A stretch of DNA of 64,000 bases from Acrasis kona (lineage: Eukaryota; Heterolobosea; Eutetramitea; Acrasida; Acrasidae). The stretch is taken from NCBI GenBank assembly GCA_026419775.2, contig JAOPGA020000769.1, forward strand, positions 1 through 64,000, in the 5' to 3' direction. Positions 29,930 to 39,171 of this stretch are shown in pieces; the stretch's first letter is position 1, and each line of letters opens with the position of its first letter. The notes under the pieces were generated by a model. It did no database searches and was not told the origin of the DNA. It worked only from the letters and a program-made list of their open reading frames with translations. The translations under genes and the position numbers were made by a program.

Positions 29930-31270
29930 TTAATTGCTATCATTTACTGAATCACTGGTGTTATCCAATTCTGCTGGTCTAGATGCGATCGATTTCGTTT
30001 TTAAGACTCCAAACATTTTTTCGTAGTGAAGACACAAGTCCTCCCACCTCTTCTTTTCTAAAAGAGCTTTATTTAACTTCTTTTTCAAGTTGCTGACTTC
30101 TGGTGATTTTATTTTGACTTGATCATGTTCATCTAAGAGACTATCCCTTGGTGATGTTGCACTTGAGGTATTTGTGTGTTCTGAAAAGTCAATACACTCA
30201 GATAAGGGTGTGGTACCAAACATATTATCATAGTCCGACTTAGATATTGTATTACCAATATTTTTAGTATCAATAGTAAATAAGCTTTTAGTATTGTCGC
30301 ATGCTCCTTCTAGTTGACTAGCTTCTTCTCTCTCGCTTAACAATGTTTCATTTAATTCTTCCTCAACATTAATATTGTCATCAAAATTTAGACCACCCAA
30401 TGGAGTGCTGATTTTGGCTACTTCTAATATACATTCAACAGATTTGTTTAAAGATTTGCCAACATCACTAAATGATTTGATTAATTCAGCATTCACCTCT
30501 GAGCCAAGAGCTGCATTATTGTTTCCTAAATTATTCTTCAGTACTCTTGATTGATCGATAAGAGCCCTAGAACTAGCTACAAATCTATCTAACTGATTAA
30601 CAATCTCTGCTGATGAAAGTTCTTGATCTATATCATCTTTTTTATCAATGTGGTGGTGCAACCTTCTGCGACGAATTATTACGTCATCGTTATGTGTTTC
30701 CATTTCTGTTGATTCCTCAGAATACTTTGTATCATCAGTGGGAAAAGATACTAGAACTCTTGAAAACGAATTTCTGGGTGGGGATGGAGGATAAATGTCT
30801 GCAGTACTGATGCTTGATATAGAGCTAGCTGTAGATAGTTTCCTCTTTAGGGTCATGTTTTCATCTTTGTATGCTTGCTCCCTTGCATTATATTCGGATT
30901 GAGCATCTTTAAATTTTACGAAACTGAGCTCAAATCTATCCATCACTGCTTTGTTCCATTTTTTTAGAGATGCAATTGTTTCCTCTGACTCTTGTTTGTC
31001 TCTCTTACTTTTGTTGATGAGTACCCTCATCCTCCAAATGTAGAACGACTTGATGCACTTGGATCTGTTTTTTAAATGATTGAATATTGTGAGTGAAAAA
31101 GCTCGTTGCTTCAATATTTCTTCGTTTCTTTGATTGAGCAAACTTTGATAGCTAACAGCATCACTTTCGAATCTACTGATCTTCTCCAAGATTTTTTTTT
31201 GAAACTGTTCAATGGACTCTTGCTCACGCCTTTGCGATGCGACTTCTCTTCGAACGGGGGATTGATTCAT
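29930..31270 (-). CDS. hypothetical coiled-coil protein
   Basis: A long open frame; the ATG at 31270 (MNQSPVRREVASQ) is preferred, giving about 446 aa. Another in-frame ATG at 31321 would overlap the start codon of the divergent gene by two bases. N-terminal coiled coil (EQFQKKILEKISRFESD), an IQ-like basic helix (CIKSFYIWRMRVLINKSKR), Ser-rich linkers with SPPRNSF-type phospho-sites, and a C-terminal coiled coil (LKKKLNKALLEKKRWEDLC). The layout suggests a cytoskeletal or basal-body-type protein, but no family is recognised. Confidence 0.68.
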   Translation of the reverse strand: MNQSPVRREVASQRREQESIEQFQKKILEKISRFESDAVSYQSLLNQRNEEILKQRAFSLTIFNHLKNRSKCIKSFYIWRMRVLINKSKRDKQESEETIASLKKWNKAVMDRFELSFVKFKDAQSEYNAREQAYKDENMTLKRKLSTASSISSISTADIYPPSPPRNSFSRVLVSFPTDDTKYSEESTEMETHNDDVIIRRRRLHHHIDKKDDIDQELSSAEIVNQLDRFVASSRALIDQSRVLKNNLGNNNAALGSEVNAELIKSFSDVGKSLNKSVECILEVAKISTPLGGLNFDDNINVEEELNETLLSEREEASQLEGACDNTKSLFTIDTKNIGNTISKSDYDNMFGTTPLSECIDFSEHTNTSSATSPRDSLLDEHDQVKIKSPEVSNLKKKLNKALLEKKRWEDLCLHYEKMFGVLKTKSIASRPAELDNTSDSVNDSN

Positions 31271-31319
31271 TACGAATCGAAGTTGATTTGGCTTACAAAT
31301 CAAGTTAGAAGAAGAACTC

Positions 31320-31787
31320 ATGTCAGAGAAAACTTTTGAAGCTGTATTGGGTAGAATCCAATCCATCCACAACAAGGAAATACAAAAGCTGCAACAAGAG
31401 TTAAAGAACATACAAACGTTAATAATAGAAGAAAATGAGGGGTGGAACTCTGACAAGAAGGATCTTGTCAACAGACAAAACATTGCCCAACAAAAGCTTA
31501 ATGCTGTTAACAAACAGTACAACTTACACCGAATGGAAGCAAAGTTACATTATAATAATTATAGCAACTTGAAATCAAAAATATCACACAAACGACCGAC
31601 ATCCGGTTCCCCTTCAGAGAATATGTTAAAATCTAAACGAGCGAAAACAAATTCTAATCAAAGCCGATCACGTGACAGTGTACGGTCGACGCCCATGACA
31701 ATAATTGACCTCGACGACTCACAACTTTTAGCATCAGAATACAGCGACGATGACATTTTAGTATCACAAAATTCAACAGTTTTATAA
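31320..31787 (+). CDS. hypothetical nuclear-type protein with coiled coil and SIM-like motif
   Basis: ATG-start ORF of 155 aa. N-terminal coiled coil (IHNKEIQKLQQELKNIQTLI), a basic NLS-like stretch (HKRPTSGSP, KSKRAKTN), and a C-terminal motif TIIDLDDS typical of SUMO-interacting motifs. An acidic/Ser tail (EYSDDDILVSQNS) follows. Function unknown. Its stop is 13 bp from the convergent EIF1AD stop, and its start touches the alternative start of the divergent coiled-coil gene. Confidence 0.6.
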   Translation: MSEKTFEAVLGRIQSIHNKEIQKLQQELKNIQTLIIEENEGWNSDKKDLVNRQNIAQQKLNAVNKQYNLHRMEAKLHYNNYSNLKSKISHKRPTSGSPSENMLKSKRAKTNSNQSRSRDSVRSTPMTIIDLDDSQLLASEYSDDDILVSQNSTVL

Positions 31788-31800
31788 AAAAAATGTACTT

Positions 31801-32337
31801 TTAATCATCATCGTCGTCATAATCATCTGAATCAGAAAAAACAATTCTGTTTGGATTGGTTTCTTCTTCAAAGGAAGAGTCTTCATCACTACTGGACCCA
31901 TCTTCCTCTTCTTCGGGCGTGCTTTGTGGATTGCCATCTTCACCGGGTATATTTTCTGACTCTTGCTTTTTCTCGTCATCAAACTGCTCAGGCCATTTTC
32001 CTTCGTCCTTAAGATGTTTTATATGTTGTGGTAATAAAATATGTTCTATTATTCCTTTAAACTTGCCCCTATTAACTTCTGTTCTGTCTGTTGTTATAAT
32101 TAAATAGTCATTCTTCTTAGTCCAAACTAGTTTCTGGAATCTGGTAGGCATCATAACCAGAACCTTTTCAAGGTTTGGAAACTATAAAATTAATTGTATT
32201 TGATGTTTTTAACGTACTTCAACCTCAACTTGATTCGTTCCTCTTGTCCCAACAACGCGCACAATGTTTTGATTTTCTGTGGGTTCAGGATATTCTGTTG
32301 TTAATTGTGTAGTAACGTGTTTTCTGCTTCTGCTCAT
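31801..32337 (-). CDS. EIF1AD: EIF1AD (eIF1A-domain) protein
   Basis: Two exons (32337-32218, 32181-31801) with a 36-nt intron, 166 aa. The opening MSRSRKHVTTQL, then IVRVVGTRGTNQVEVEFPN across the junction and VLVMMPTRFQKLVWTKKND, is the eIF1A-type S1/OB fold of EIF1AD. The conserved IEHILLPQHIKHLKDEGKWP follows. The tail is acidic and Ser-rich (EEEEDGSSSDEDSSFEEE). In animals EIF1AD takes part in late 40S ribosome maturation. The confidence is high because the whole OB fold and the trailing helix match. Confidence 0.93.
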
Positions 32338-32412
32338 TACTTGTTGTACTTTGGCTGTCTGTGTATTCAATTCCAGGTGAACATCCCTTTCTTTGGATGA
32401 GTGAGTGGAAAA

Positions 32413-32607
32413 ATGGTATTACAACAGCATCAACAATTTCCACACAATGCCAAACCTACATGTCGTGTGGGTCCTCGCCAAGAAAATTTTCGAATTAAAC
32501 TGATTGATAAAATATTTAAATACTTTAATGTTACATTAACCGACTCAAACAACGTTCCACAGCAGACTCAATCTCTCCAATCCATGCCAACCTCAACACA
32601 ACACTGA
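32413..32607 (+). CDS. small ORF, hypothetical (64 aa)
   Basis: ATG-start ORF beginning MVLQQHQQFPHNAKPTCRVG, with a basic middle (FRIKLIDKIFKYFNVTL) and a Gln/Ser tail. It lies between divergent EIF1AD (75 bp away) and the convergent ankyrin gene. Its codon use is protein-like, but there is no recognised domain, and an overlapping ATG at 32397 opens another short frame. Confidence 0.35.
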   Translation: MVLQQHQQFPHNAKPTCRVGPRQENFRIKLIDKIFKYFNVTLTDSNNVPQQTQSLQSMPTSTQH

Positions 32608-32636
32608 CGTAAACCTCTCACCACCCGAGTTCAGGC

Positions 32637-33935
32637 TCAATCAAACAATAACTGTCTCTCCTCACTAATGTGTTTTAATTGATTAGCCAGGTATACACTA
32701 TTTATTTCAACATTATATTTTGATCCAGTAGGAGTGCTTGAACCGCTTCCCGATCTATGTTTATTTATTGTTTTAGCCATTGCAGCTTTCATCTTTTGGG
32801 CTCTCCTTTCGTTCTTAAGCTCTTGTACTCTACTCAAAGCGTCCCTATAAGCCTTTGCACATTGAACGGATCTGGTGGCATTAGTGTTCGGTATCAAATC
32901 ATATGGCGTGTTATTGCGTAAGTCCTTAATTTTATAGTCGGCTCCGCTCTCTATTAACGTCACCATGCAGGAAATGTTCTCTTGCTCACATGCGTAATGT
33001 ATAGGCGTGCGTTGTTGCTCATCTTTAACGTTAACATTAGCACCGTTTTCGATGAGGTACTTTAGTATGGAATGATGTGAATGTATGCTTGCGTAATGTA
33101 GAGCGGTGCGTTCTTCGCCATCGATTGCGTTCAAAATTTCACATCCAAATATTTTGCTGTTTTCAACAATGTATTTTACACATTGAAGGTGTCCCATCTC
33201 AGACGCCACAATTAATATGTTTTTCCCACGGAAGCTGCTGCACTCTATAGCTTCCGAGAATCCTAATGGTTGCGAAGCAAACAATGCATTTAAACCTTCT
33301 ACACAACCTAACCAAGCACACATGTAAATGTAAGGTATAAAGTCGGGGACATTGGGTTGCACATGAACAGAAACCCCGCACTCTAATAAAGTGTGAATGG
33401 CATCAATGTTGAATCCTGAAATAGCGAGATGCATAGGAGTGCACGTAAATTCTTCAGTAGAATGTGAATACCGTGGGCAATCTATTTGAACATCCGCACC
33501 ATGTTCATGCAGAGCCAAAATTAAGTCCACATCTCCTTTTTGCGCTGCGATATGAATGCAAGAGGTTCCATCAGCGTTTTTTTGTTTAGGGTCAGCACCT
33601 AATTCCAGCAACATCAATGCAATGTCAAAATGACTGTACTGTATGGCCCTAAATAAAACTGTGAAGCCATGACTATCTCTCTCATTAATGGATATTGTTG
33701 TGGATTCCACTATTATGGACTCTGCTAAATCCAAATCCCCTTTTATAACTGCTTCTGAAAGACGTTCTGCTTCAAAAGAGAATAAAGGGAAGGGCTGTAC
33801 ATCTTTTAACAGATGACCGTCTTTGTCTCTCTTTGAGTGTGAAAATTGGAATACGTTAACCCTTACCATTATTTGTGTCCTTCTAAAGTTGAAGGGTATG
33901 CAACATCGTAAAAGCCGTGAGGCATGTGAACCCAT
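32637..33935 (-). CDS. ankyrin-repeat protein with N-terminal acylation motif
   Basis: The first in-frame ATG is at 33935, giving 432 aa starting MGSHASRLLRCC. Gly2 and Ser6 fit the N-myristoylation consensus and the following Cys pair could be palmitoylated. About eight ankyrin repeats are visible, for example GTSCIHIAAQKGDVDLILAL, RTALHYASIHSHHSILKYLI and RTPIHYACEQENISCMVTLI. A basic helical tail (RVQELKNERRAQKMKAAMAK) and a Ser/Gly linker close the protein. A membrane-tethered adaptor is likely; the partner is unknown. Confidence 0.85.
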   Translation of the reverse strand: MGSHASRLLRCCIPFNFRRTQIMVRVNVFQFSHSKRDKDGHLLKDVQPFPLFSFEAERLSEAVIKGDLDLAESIIVESTTISINERDSHGFTVLFRAIQYSHFDIALMLLELGADPKQKNADGTSCIHIAAQKGDVDLILALHEHGADVQIDCPRYSHSTEEFTCTPMHLAISGFNIDAIHTLLECGVSVHVQPNVPDFIPYIYMCAWLGCVEGLNALFASQPLGFSEAIECSSFRGKNILIVASEMGHLQCVKYIVENSKIFGCEILNAIDGEERTALHYASIHSHHSILKYLIENGANVNVKDEQQRTPIHYACEQENISCMVTLIESGADYKIKDLRNNTPYDLIPNTNATRSVQCAKAYRDALSRVQELKNERRAQKMKAAMAKTINKHRSGSGSSTPTGSKYNVEINSVYLANQLKHISEERQLLFD

Positions 33936-34017
33936 GACACGTGTGTCTAATGTTGTTTTCAATCAGCATTGTGTGCTTCTAATTGGAACTTGTGCAACTC
34001 CGGAGTTTCCAATTTAG

Positions 34018-34677
34018 ATTAACAGACATTGATATCAGCTGTTCCTCCGCACTACCGCGGAGAGGATCCCCGATGTGAGCTGGCCGAGTGGAAAATGCGC
34101 CCACAGTGCGATTAAATTATTCTACTTGGTGGAGTTATGGGTAATCATGCATTTAATGTGAACAAGAAAGATTTATTAAAGTATTTGTATCAACAAACAA
34201 ACTAGGGAGGCGAGATGTCTTATGTCTAAGTGGTGGTGACGACACAAATGGTTATATATTATCGAAATAAAGAACCTGGGTGTTAAATTTGTTGCATACG
34301 TTGCTTGGTGTATTTGGAATCCCTAATTTATCCCGAAATTTGGACTATACTGATATTTTTGCAAAGTCGGTTTCAGTCGATGCGCGTTGTCTGTATGAAT
34401 ATCTATTCCTGATATATTGATCCTGGTTGCACAATACTACCGACATCGATGCATCATAGTAGACGTCTAAAATTTTGTTCAAAAAGATGGTCAACCGTTC
34501 GTGAGTCTTCATAGATAAGTTTTTTCTGAGTTTCTCTCTGCACACGATGCTTTTTGTGTCAATGGTGTTTCGTACAAGCGTTGACTTCTCAGAAGTTGTT
34601 CTGGAACAGCAGGTTCCTTACAATATTTCGTTGTAATAGGTTCAATGTCGAATTAAACATTTCTTCACAACAACACC
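34018..34677 (+). other. spacer upstream of eIF5B, with hairpin, A-box-like element and a small ORF
   Basis: About 660 bp. It holds an inverted repeat (CTCCGC/GCGGAG, 34045-34062) and a perfect tRNA A-box-like TGGCCGAGTGG at 34081 without any B-box downstream. On the minus strand, 34512-34345 is a 55-codon ORF beginning MKTHERLTIFLNKILDV. None of these is convincing as a gene. The rest is AT-rich leader and promoter for eIF5B. Confidence 0.4.
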
Positions 34678-37600
34678 ATGGGGAAAAAGAAGGGAGCACA
34701 GGCAGATGATTATTTGCTTCTTTATATGGATGAAGAGAATGCAACACCTACAGATGACAACAATAACGGAGAAGAGGTGAGCGTAAAAAAGAACGATAAG
34801 AAGGGTCAAAAGGGCAAAAAGGAGCCAGAAAATGAACCAGAAGATGAACCAGAAAAACCATCACAAAAAAAGAAGCAAGAAAAGGCAAATGCCAAGAAAG
34901 ATCAGTCAAAGAAGGTGGACCCAGTCGACGACGACGACGAGGATGAAGATAGCACCATCAAAAAGAAAGGCAATCAAAAGGGCAACAAGAAGGGACAGGC
35001 TGCCCCGATCACAGATGACCTCGAGGACGAAGATGAAGATGACTTCAAGAATAACAAAAAGAAGGGAAACCAAAAGGGCAAAAAGGAACCAGAAAAGACT
35101 AAACCAGCCCCAGTCGACGATGACGAAGATGAGGACGACGACAAGAAAAAGAAGGGAAACCAAAAGGCCAACAACAAAAAGAAGGCACCCCCAGCTCGCT
35201 CGATCGCAGATGACGAGGACGAAGACGACCAAGTCAACACGCTCAAACCAAAGAAGTCAAATCAAAAATCCAAAAAGAAGGGACCGCTCCAAGCAGATGA
35301 TTACCTACTTCTTTTAAACGACGAAGACGACGGTGCATCAAACACAGCCAACAACGACGTTGACGATGGCGACCAAGACGAAAAACCCACCAAAGCCTCC
35401 TCGAAAAAAAAGGCAAATCAAAAGGGTAAAAAGGAACCAGCACCAGTCGAAGACGATGACGACCAAGAAGAAGAAGAAGAAGAAGAAGAGGAGGACAACA
35501 AGAAAAAGAACGACAAGAAGGGAAATCAAAAAGGAAAGAAGGAACCCGAAAAGAAGAAACAAGAAAAACAACCCGCCAAGAAGGAACCCGAAAAGGCGGA
35601 AGAAAAACCAACACAAGAAGATGAAGGCGATGACGAGGCTGCGTTAAAAAGAAAGGAAAAGAAGGAAAGACAAAAGGCCAGGAAGGAAGCAGAGAAGGCA
35701 GAAGCAGAAAAGAAGAAACAAGAAAAGGCGAACGCTCCAAAGAAGGAAGCGACCGAGAAGAAGGAAGCAAAGGCCAAGCCAATGAATGCACGTCTGCTCG
35801 AACTCAAACGCATCCAAGAAGAACGCAGAGCAGAAGAAGAACGTTTGCGCCTCGAACAAGAAAGAATAGAAAGAGAAGAAAGAGAGGCCCAACGCAGATT
35901 AGAATTAGAAGAGAAGAGAAGGGAACAAGAACGAGCGGAAGCACGCAAGATTGCAAAGGAATTGGCCAAGAAACAAGAAGAAGAAGCCAAGAAGGCTGCA
36001 GAGGAGGCCAAAAAAGCGGCCATGATCGAACACTTGAAGGCACAAGGTCTAATCAGCGCACTCGTCGATAAGGACGCCAAGAAGAAATCTTCATCATCAA
36101 AGAAGAAGAAGAAGGCAGGAGCAGATAAAAAGGACGAAAAGAAAAAGGCAGACAAGAAGGAAACAAAGAAGGCAGATGCACCTTCGAAAGATGTGCCCTC
36201 GTCAGAAAATCAAGATGACGAAGAGGATGACGATTGGGCGAGTGCACTCAACGAACAACAAGAAAAGGAGGAACCAGCAGCACCAGCGCCCACATCTCAA
36301 AACGACCAAGATGATGATGATGATGATTTGGAAGATTGGGAGAAGGAAATCGAACAAGATTTGAAACCAGAGCCATCGCCAGCGGTCGCGCCCAAGGAAG
36401 AACCCAAGAAGGAAGAACAACCACCGACCAAATCACAACCCAAACAAGAACCAAATCCATCCGCCAAACAAGTCGCCACCAACGATCCCTTCAAGGATGC
36501 ATCAGGCGATCAAAATGACGATGACGATGAAATCGATCCCAATCTTCGTTCTCCCATTTGTTGTGTGTTGGGTCACGTCGATACCGGTAAAACCAAAATC
36601 TTGGATAAAATTCGCAACACGAACGTACAAGCAGGCGAAGAAGGAGGAATCACCCAACAAATCGGTGCCACTTTCGTGCCCATGAGTGCCATCAAAGCAC
36701 AAACCAAAGTATTCAACGACATGAGCAAGAGAAAGTTACAATACAAGGTGCCCGCTCTATTGATCATCGATACGCCCGGTCACGAATCGTTCACCAACCT
36801 ACGTACCAGAGGTTCCAGTTTGTGCGATATTGCCATCTTGGTGGTGGACATTATGCACGGAATGGAAAGACAAACTCTGGAGAGCTTGGGCATGCTCAAA
36901 CAACGCAAAACACCATTCGTGGTGGCGCTCAATAAAATCGACGCCATGTACGGATGGAAATCGACGCCAGGTGCGCCCATCGCGGTCACCTTGAAAAATC
37001 AACCAGCGCGCACCATCGAAGATTATGAATCTCGCGTCAAGCAGACCATCATGCAGTTCTCCGAACAAGGCATGAACGCAGTGTTGTATTACAAGAACAA
37101 GGACTTTACCAACAACGTGAGCTTGGTGCCCACCAGCGCCATCACCGGAGAGGGTCTGCCCGATCTGTTGGCGCTGATGGTGCAGCTCACTCAAAAACAC
37201 ATGGTCAAGAAGATCACCTATCAGACCAAGATTCAATGCACAATCTTGGAAGTCAAGGTGGTGGAGGGATACGGAACGACCATCGACGTCGTGCTGGTGA
37301 ATGGATTGCTCAAGGAAGGAGATCGCATCGTGGTGTGTGGGCTCAACGGACCCATCGAAACCACCATTCGTTCCTTATTGACTCCAAAACCACTCCGCGA
37401 GATGAGGGTCAAGGGAGAGTTTATCCATCACAAGGAATTGAGAGCTGCTCAGGGCATCAAAATCTCTGCGCAACACTTGGATGGCGCAGTGCCCGGTAGC
37501 AGCGTGTTGGTCGTGAAGCAGGGCGACAATATCGAACAAATGAAGGTCGAAGTGATGGCTGATTTGAACGACCTGTTGGGAAGAGTAAGTACTCAAGGAA

Positions 37601-38325
37601 AGGGTGTCGCCGTTCAGAGCAGCACCTTGGGTAGTTTGGAAGCTTTGCTAAGTTTCTTGGAGAGCGAGAAAATTCCAGTCAGCAGCATCAGCATTGGACC
37701 GGTGTTCAAGAAGGATGTGGTCAAGGCCAGCATCATGTTGGACAGCGCACCCGAGTATGCAGTCTTGTTGGCATTCGACGTTGACGTCAGCAAGGACGCT
37801 GCCGAAATTGCAGACAGGATGGGCGTCACCATCTTTACTGCCAAAATCATTTACCACTTGTTCGATCGATTCAAAGAGCACATGGCAAAGGTGCTCAAGG
37901 AGAAACAGAATGCAACCAGCGGCGAAGTGGTGTGGCCGTGCATCATTCGCGTCATGGCCGAACACGTGTACCACAAGAGCGATCCCATCACTGTGGGAGT
38001 CGACGTGTTGGATGGAGTGTTGAAGCTTAATACTCCATTGGCGGTGGTGAGAAAGGATGGTGAAGTGGTTGATATTGGAAGAGTGAAGAGCATCGAGCAC
38101 AACAAGGTCAAGGTGGAAGAGGCTGAGAAGGGAAAGGCCGTGAGTATTCAAATTGATAGTCAAAAGATTTATGGTCGTCACTTTGATCACACCGATCAAT
38201 TGTTGAGCAAGGTGAGCAGGAATTCGATCGACAAGTTGAAGGACTTGTTCGGTGATACGTTGAAGGCTAGAAAAGATTTGTTGCTGTTGATCAAGAAACT
38301 AAAGGTTAGCTTCCAAGTAGAATAA
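34678..38325 (+). CDS. EIF5B: translation initiation factor eIF5B
   Basis: Single exon, 1215 aa, similar to animal eIF5B. The N-terminal 620 residues are Lys/Glu/Asp-rich with repeated modules of the type KKGNQKGKKEPE and two copies of QADDYLLL. The GTPase domain starts at about 620: G1 GHVDTGKT, switch GITQQIGATFVP, G3 DTPGHE, G4 NKID, followed by EF-II, the alpha/beta domain III and the long linker helix to domain IV (FKEHMAKVLKEKQ). eIF5B joins the 60S subunit to the initiation complex. It has no introns, unlike most neighbours. The long lysine/acid codon runs make strong antisense ORFs that are not genes. The stop is 47 bp from the convergent DUF1304 gene. Confidence 0.97.
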   Translation: MGKKKGAQADDYLLLYMDEENATPTDDNNNGEEVSVKKNDKKGQKGKKEPENEPEDEPEKPSQKKKQEKANAKKDQSKKVDPVDDDDEDEDSTIKKKGNQKGNKKGQAAPITDDLEDEDEDDFKNNKKKGNQKGKKEPEKTKPAPVDDDEDEDDDKKKKGNQKANNKKKAPPARSIADDEDEDDQVNTLKPKKSNQKSKKKGPLQADDYLLLLNDEDDGASNTANNDVDDGDQDEKPTKASSKKKANQKGKKEPAPVEDDDDQEEEEEEEEEDNKKKNDKKGNQKGKKEPEKKKQEKQPAKKEPEKAEEKPTQEDEGDDEAALKRKEKKERQKARKEAEKAEAEKKKQEKANAPKKEATEKKEAKAKPMNARLLELKRIQEERRAEEERLRLEQERIEREEREAQRRLELEEKRREQERAEARKIAKELAKKQEEEAKKAAEEAKKAAMIEHLKAQGLISALVDKDAKKKSSSSKKKKKAGADKKDEKKKADKKETKKADAPSKDVPSSENQDDEEDDDWASALNEQQEKEEPAAPAPTSQNDQDDDDDDLEDWEKEIEQDLKPEPSPAVAPKEEPKKEEQPPTKSQPKQEPNPSAKQVATNDPFKDASGDQNDDDDEIDPNLRSPICCVLGHVDTGKTKILDKIRNTNVQAGEEGGITQQIGATFVPMSAIKAQTKVFNDMSKRKLQYKVPALLIIDTPGHESFTNLRTRGSSLCDIAILVVDIMHGMERQTLESLGMLKQRKTPFVVALNKIDAMYGWKSTPGAPIAVTLKNQPARTIEDYESRVKQTIMQFSEQGMNAVLYYKNKDFTNNVSLVPTSAITGEGLPDLLALMVQLTQKHMVKKITYQTKIQCTILEVKVVEGYGTTIDVVLVNGLLKEGDRIVVCGLNGPIETTIRSLLTPKPLREMRVKGEFIHHKELRAAQGIKISAQHLDGAVPGSSVLVVKQGDNIEQMKVEVMADLNDLLGRVSTQGKGVAVQSSTLGSLEALLSFLESEKIPVSSISIGPVFKKDVVKASIMLDSAPEYAVLLAFDVDVSKDAAEIADRMGVTIFTAKIIYHLFDRFKEHMAKVLKEKQNATSGEVVWPCIIRVMAEHVYHKSDPITVGVDVLDGVLKLNTPLAVVRKDGEVVDIGRVKSIEHNKVKVEEAEKGKAVSIQIDSQKIYGRHFDHTDQLLSKVSRNSIDKLKDLFGDTLKARKDLLLLIKKLKVSFQVE

Positions 38326-38372
38326 ATGACCTTCTTCTTAAATGAGCGAAAAATATTTTTAAGAATTTTGTT

Positions 38373-38927
38373 TTATTCAGGTGTGGTTATTAATGATTGT
38401 TGAGCATCCACGTTGATTGCTGCTTCTTGTTCTCTCTTCCTGATTAGGATTCCAGAGATGATTGCAAAGATGATAAATGTGTGTATGAACACGATTCCGA
38501 TTACATACAAAATGCCAGCCGCCGAAATGACATTCGAAAGGCTGTAGATGATTTGTGCATAATAATCGACGCTGAGGAAGATGTAGGCAAGGACACCAGG
38601 TACGACTTGAACGAATATAATTTTGATGCTCCCTGTGAGTCCTCCAAATATTCCAACGGCGATAATGACGAGTGCCAAAAAGTGGAGCAAAATAACGTCT
38701 TGAATCAACAATCCATAAATTAAACCTAGTGCAAGGGCACCGTTGTAGATACCTTGGTTTGCGGCAAGAGGTGCGGACGCTTCAACGACGTGAACTGGTA
38801 ATCCAAAGCTCTTGGGCGCAAGTTTTCTCCACAGGAACATCTCCAAAATTGTTATGTAGATGTGAATGATTGCGATTAGACCACAGAAGCCTTGACCAAC
38901 GTAGCCAACGTATTGAAACCAAGCCAT
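38373..38927 (-). CDS. DUF1304-like multi-pass membrane protein
   Basis: The first true ATG is at 38927 (MAWFQYVGYVGQ), giving 184 aa; the longer frame above it begins at GTG. Five or so TM helices. The block FLWRKLAPKSFG followed by AANQGIYNGALALGLIYG is the signature of the DUF1304 family, known mainly from bacteria. C-terminal polar tail RKREQEAAINVD. Function unknown in the family. A likely 52-nt 5' UTR intron (39039-39090, GTAAGT..AATAG) and a perfect hairpin sit upstream. Confidence 0.75.
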   Translation of the reverse strand: MAWFQYVGYVGQGFCGLIAIIHIYITILEMFLWRKLAPKSFGLPVHVVEASAPLAANQGIYNGALALGLIYGLLIQDVILLHFLALVIIAVGIFGGLTGSIKIIFVQVVPGVLAYIFLSVDYYAQIIYSLSNVISAAGILYVIGIVFIHTFIIFAIISGILIRKREQEAAINVDAQQSLITTPE

Positions 38928-39017
38928 TGTTTTGTTGTTTATGCAAAATTGAGGAGCGGCAATTAACGGTGGAATAAATATACCGTTCGGAACATTGGAG
39001 TTTGCCTCTCCGATGAA

Positions 39018-39039
39018 GTGATAAGTCACTGCTTATCAC
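39018..39039 (-). promoter_or_regulatory. perfect 8-bp-stem hairpin in the DUF1304 5' leader
   Basis: GTGATAAG and CTTATCAC are exact complements separated by 6 nt, about 90 nt before the ATG and next to the acceptor of a likely 5' UTR intron. It could be an RNA element or a palindromic protein site; no known family is matched. Confidence 0.4.
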
Positions 39040-39171
39040 TATTGCGTACTCATGAATATTTCAAATAATAGGATGTTAAAATAAACTTACCAATATCGGG
39101 AACTGTTTGGTTATATTGATCTAGTTTTAAAAAACTGTCGTTACAATATCAAACCATTACCAAAATTGAAA

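Noticed and set aside
34045-34140. A complete tRNA gene
   Set aside because: An A-box-like string is present, but there is no B-box, no matching acceptor stem and no anticodon arm.
34906-36460. Many antisense and alternate-frame ORFs over the eIF5B N-terminus
   Set aside because: Repeated GAA/AAG/GAC codons leave the other frames open; the products are simple-sequence Leu/Phe/Ser or Arg/Lys runs.
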